From the NCBI RefSeq assembly GCF_051020985.1, contig NC_135009.1, positions 11,602,606 to 11,666,605 of the forward strand: a DNA stretch of 64,000 bases. The letters are read 5' to 3'. The notes under the pieces are model-generated. The model did not search any database. It was not told the DNA's origin and worked only from the letters and a program-made list of their open reading frames with translations. Origin of the DNA: Nomia melanderi. Lineage: Eukaryota > Arthropoda > Insecta > Hymenoptera > Halictidae. Position numbers and translations under genes: made by a program. Positions 61,001 through 64,000 of this stretch are shown piece by piece. Each line of letters begins with the position of its first letter. Position 1 is the stretch's first letter.

Positions 61001-61250
61001 GTATCTTAGATTTCTTTTCAGTTTCAGTGAAAATAAGAATGACAAAATTCTATTTTCAGTCATTTTCATACTGGGTATATTATATTTTTTTTCATTTCCA
61101 ATGACAATAAAAATTTAAAAAATTCTGTTCTAGATAATATTCATATTAGGTATCTTAGATTTCTTTTCATTTCCGCTGAGAATAAAAATTAAAAAATTTC
61201 TGTTCTAAACAATTTTTGCACTAGGTATCTTAGATTCCTCTTCATTTCCT
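61001..61250. repeat. 73-76-bp tandem repeat, about 3.5 copies
   Basis: GTATCTTAGATTTCTTTTCA or a variant at 61001, 61074, 61150 and 61224, with AATAAAAATT(A/T)AAAAATT between. Confidence 0.88.
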
Positions 61251-62117
61251 CAACACTCAAGTCACGCGAGTACCGCAGCGAAAGCCAGCGGTACTCTCTG
61301 CCGATCCGCAGACGTCATCCCGCGCTCCTCAAAATCCACAGAAAACCATCAGCGTTTTGCGCCTCTCGCCGGCGGATCCCATTTGTATAGGAGCACCAGA
61401 CCGCGGGATTCCATCGGCAAAGAAAGATCTCGGCCCGCCGCGACTTCCGCCGGGAGGAATTCCCGGTTGCCGGGCAGCAACCGCGGGGAAGATTGGATCG
61501 TTCCCCGAAGTCGCGGAACAGAAGTCCGATTCTTGAAACGGATCGGCGAACCGCGGCATTCGAGAGTTCGCAAAGAAGTTCGCCGGTCTCGCGTCGAAAG
61601 CAACCCCTTTCATTCCCGGCGGGGGGGCGGGGGGGGATCCCTTTGAGGCCAGGGCCAGCCGTTCATTTGCGTCTCGGGAAATTGGCCGCCGGTTATACCG
61701 GTGTTCCGATACGCTGATCGATTAGAGACGTATCGGCGGCTTCTCGGATGCGTCGTCGAGGAGGAAAAAGGGGAAAGGTTCGAGGGTTGCCGGCCGAAGG
61801 GAACGGTGAAAGGGTCGGGTCGGGCGTCGGAGAGATAGAGCTAGGAAGGCGAAGGGTTTCGAAAGGATGTGTTAGGGTTGCGGGTCGATGGGGGAAAAAT
61901 GGAGTGGGAAGTTCGTGGACGTGGGCTATGAATGATACGAGCTCGATCAAAAGGACGCTGAATGTACTTGTAACACTTGTTGGCTGGGATATTGATCCGT
62001 ACTTGTTAGTGGCTTTCGACGTGTGGAACCTGTGCTTTGATAGGCGGTGGATTGTGAGGATGGTAATGGTTTGTGGAAGGTTGTAATGTTGATTGATGGA
62101 ATCGAATGACGCGATGA
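61251..62117. other. Intronic GC-rich island
   Basis: CpG-dense 61260-61900, including a G-rich run (GGCGGGGGGGCGGGGGGGGA) at about 61618-61637. Frames on both strands are composition-driven. Confidence 0.45.
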
Positions 62118-62700
62118 GAAGGAGTTGTATTGAATTGGGTTAAGAAAAGTGAATGGGTAAGGAAACGTTGTTAATGGTTGGTAATGAATAATGAATGATG
62201 CTGTTTATTAATGTTAATGATCGTTAAAGCTACTTGGTATCGCAGTTGGTAATGTTAATATTGTGAAGGAACGAATTGTATTGAATTGGGTTAAGAAAAG
62301 TGAATGGGTAAGGAAACGTTGTTAATGGTTGGTAATGAATAATGAATGATGCTGTTTATTAATGTTAATGATCGTTAAAGCTACTTGGTATCAGAGTAAT
62401 GTTAATATTGTGAAGGAACGAATTGTATTGAATTGGGTTAAGAAAAGTGGATACGGAAATATGGTTAATGGTTAGTAATGAATAATGCTGTTTATCAATG
62501 TTAATGATTATCAATAGCTACATGGTATCACAATTAGTAACGTTAATATTGTGAATCAATGAATTGTATTGAATTGGGTTAAGAAAAGTGGATAGGGAAA
62601 TGTTGTTAATGGTTAGTAATGAATAATGAATGATGCTATTTATCAATGTTAATGATTATTAATAGCTACCTGGTATCACAGTTACTAATGTCAATAATTC
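62118..62700. repeat. 141-151-bp tandem repeat, 4 copies
   Basis: TTGTATTGAATTGGGTTAAG at 62125, 62276, 62423 and 62564. Units shorten left to right (151, 147, 141) by small deletions. Rich in AATG/TTAATG wording. Confidence 0.94.
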
Positions 62701-62996
62701 ACTAATATTACAATTACCAATATAAATAGTTAATAACGACTATTACCGATACTGTAATATTAATACTCGTTCAATCCAATAACATTTCACGAACTTCGAG
62801 AAATATTAGCTAGACTATTATCCACTCTCGAATCGTTTCCAAGCAACCCGGAAGAGCCGGTCATTGGTGTTCCCGGTAGTCAACGCGTTAACGCGTGCTC
62901 CCAACACACCGCGAAAATGGGACGACCGCGTTTTCCAACCGGGACGATCCGAGGATCTGTTGATGACGCTTGACACGTTGGAAACGCGCGCATGAC

Positions 62997-63024
62997 GCTC
63001 TCTCTCTCTCTCTCTCTATCTCTC
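62997..63024. repeat. (CT)n microsatellite
   Basis: About 13 CT units with one interruption (CTATCT). Confidence 0.95.
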
Positions 63025-64000
63025 AACCAGCGTTCGTTTTTACGACACGACAGATGGAAAAAAAGTAATAATAAAAGAGAAGAATCGGACGAGCGTGTTT
63101 AAAGCCGTGACGATCACATGTTGACATTACATCTCGTTGCTGTTGCACGGATTCGACAGCGCGTTCCGCTGCGTTAATACGAACTGCGTGGATGCGTGCT
63201 ATCGTTGTTTGCGTTTCGAAGATGCGCCGTTTCCATTTATGTATTTTGTATTTCCCCGATGCACGCGCGAACGCGAGGCGAGACCGTGATCCCGCGAATC
63301 GAACGAGCCCGCATAAATTTCAGTCGAACCGAGGGCTCGGACGCGACTCGAATTAAACTTCAATTTTCGGGAACGCCGCGATTTCGCGATTGGATTTCGA
63401 TTGAAATTAGAGTGAAAGAGGGCTCGCGAGCATCGTTACTAATAGCCGCGGGGCGTGCGAGGACGCGAGTCCATAAAGTCGGTCCGGCGAGCCTAATTTT
63501 ACGGAAATGTTTTCCCCGTGAACCGGGCTCTCTATGCGGTGGCTGTTTATCCCGAAATTTCGATACGCGAGGAGTCGCCCATTCGCCGGTATTACCGGAA
63601 TACGAGAAGTTCGGGAACGGGGGATATGAAAATGGGGAATGCTAAATGAGCATGCTCTAAAAAGGGGAACACCGGAATGGAGGATTCGAAGAACATTCCC
63701 GAAATGGGAAGATGGAACGGATGAATTTCGGAATGGAAACTATGAGGAGGATCGCGAGATGGGAGGAATGAAAATGAAAAATTCGAGAGTCGGAGAAAGA
63801 ATTGGAAGTTCGAATATATCGGAACTGTGGGATTTCCTATAAACTTGCGAACGGTGAGCTGTGATTACCGTGCGAGAAGAAAGGCACTTTTCGCGTTCGT
63901 GAACGAGTGAATGAATAAATAATAATTATTATACGTAGACTGGCGGGGAAACGTGCGCGAAATTCGAGCTCATCGCGGAACGTTTATCGGATAGACGTTT
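63025..64000. other. Intronic unique DNA, GC-rich 63100-63650
   Basis: The 149-codon + frame at 63196-63645 is Arg/Ser-rich with no domain and is not the missing part of Ig1. Nothing coding supported. Confidence 0.45.

Larger units (their letters stand above)
56969..64000 (+). other. Intron downstream of the Dscam exon (at least 7.0 kb)
   Basis: No further Ig1 coding sequence, which should supply the second cysteine of the domain, appears on the + strand to the end of the window. The whole right flank is therefore intronic to the Dscam-like gene. It contains a 104-bp tandem array, TTAA-flanked elements, a 75-bp and a 141-151-bp tandem repeat, a CT microsatellite and two GC-rich islands, described separately. 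Confidence 0.75.

Noticed and set aside
63196..63645. Possible next Dscam exon (149-codon + frame)
   Set aside because: It has no tyrosine-x-cysteine motif of an Ig F strand and no homology to Ig1; Arg-rich composition.

Overview
This is a eukaryotic, insect-type window. There is no dense bacterial coding, the sequence is mostly non-coding, AT-rich repeats alternate with CpG-rich islands, and the one convincing coding segment is a spliced exon of an arthropod Dscam-family cell-adhesion gene. I infer a hymenopteran, perhaps a bee, from the exon sequence and the AT/GC mosaic. That is a judgement, not a measurement.

The only gene I can defend is on the + strand near the right end. It is a 187-base internal exon at 56782-56968 with a CAG acceptor, a GTAAGC donor and a plausible branch point. 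It encodes the N-terminal half of the first Ig domain of a Dscam protein, most likely Dscam2-like. Matching 5' exons (signal peptide) must lie upstream, perhaps beyond the window, and the rest of Ig1 lies downstream of 64000. The right-hand 7 kb is therefore intronic. Much or all of the left-hand 56 kb may be intron or upstream flank of the same gene. Every other long open frame sits in a GC-rich island, a polypyrimidine tract or a minisatellite, and is open for compositional reasons.

The window is dominated by small non-autonomous DNA elements and tandem repeats. About a dozen short elements begin TTAACCCTTTG and end CAAAGGGTTAA, a piggyBac-like signature of CCCT...AGGG termini between TTAA target sites. 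Three of them are exactly 235 bp. Two local tandem duplications each carry such an element in one repeat copy and the empty TTAA site in the other, so target choice and target-site duplication can be read inside the window. A second family begins TTAACACTAAAACTACCG.

Next to the Dscam exon, two of these elements have been amplified internally. The one at 56062-56562 is a 235-bp element with a 133-bp segment in three copies (501 = 235 + 2 x 133). The one at 57109-57530 is four 104-bp units, each starting with TTAACCCC. In both, every unit junction falls on TTAA.

Left to right: 1-4100 has GC-rich unique DNA, a 120-bp tandem repeat, a 235-bp element and a 65-bp minisatellite. 4100-13000 is unique DNA with GC islands and one element. 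13000-13570 is a polypyrimidine tract. 13570-27200 holds more elements, a 242-bp higher-order repeat, and 152- and 47-bp repeats. 27200-41100 has a GC-rich island, long AT-rich tandem repeats and the first filled/empty element pair. 41100-54400 has several minisatellites (32-37, 52-58 and 51 bp) and 279- and 149-bp duplications. 54600-57800 has the second filled/empty pair, the amplified elements and the Dscam exon. 57800-64000 is intron with further elements and repeats.
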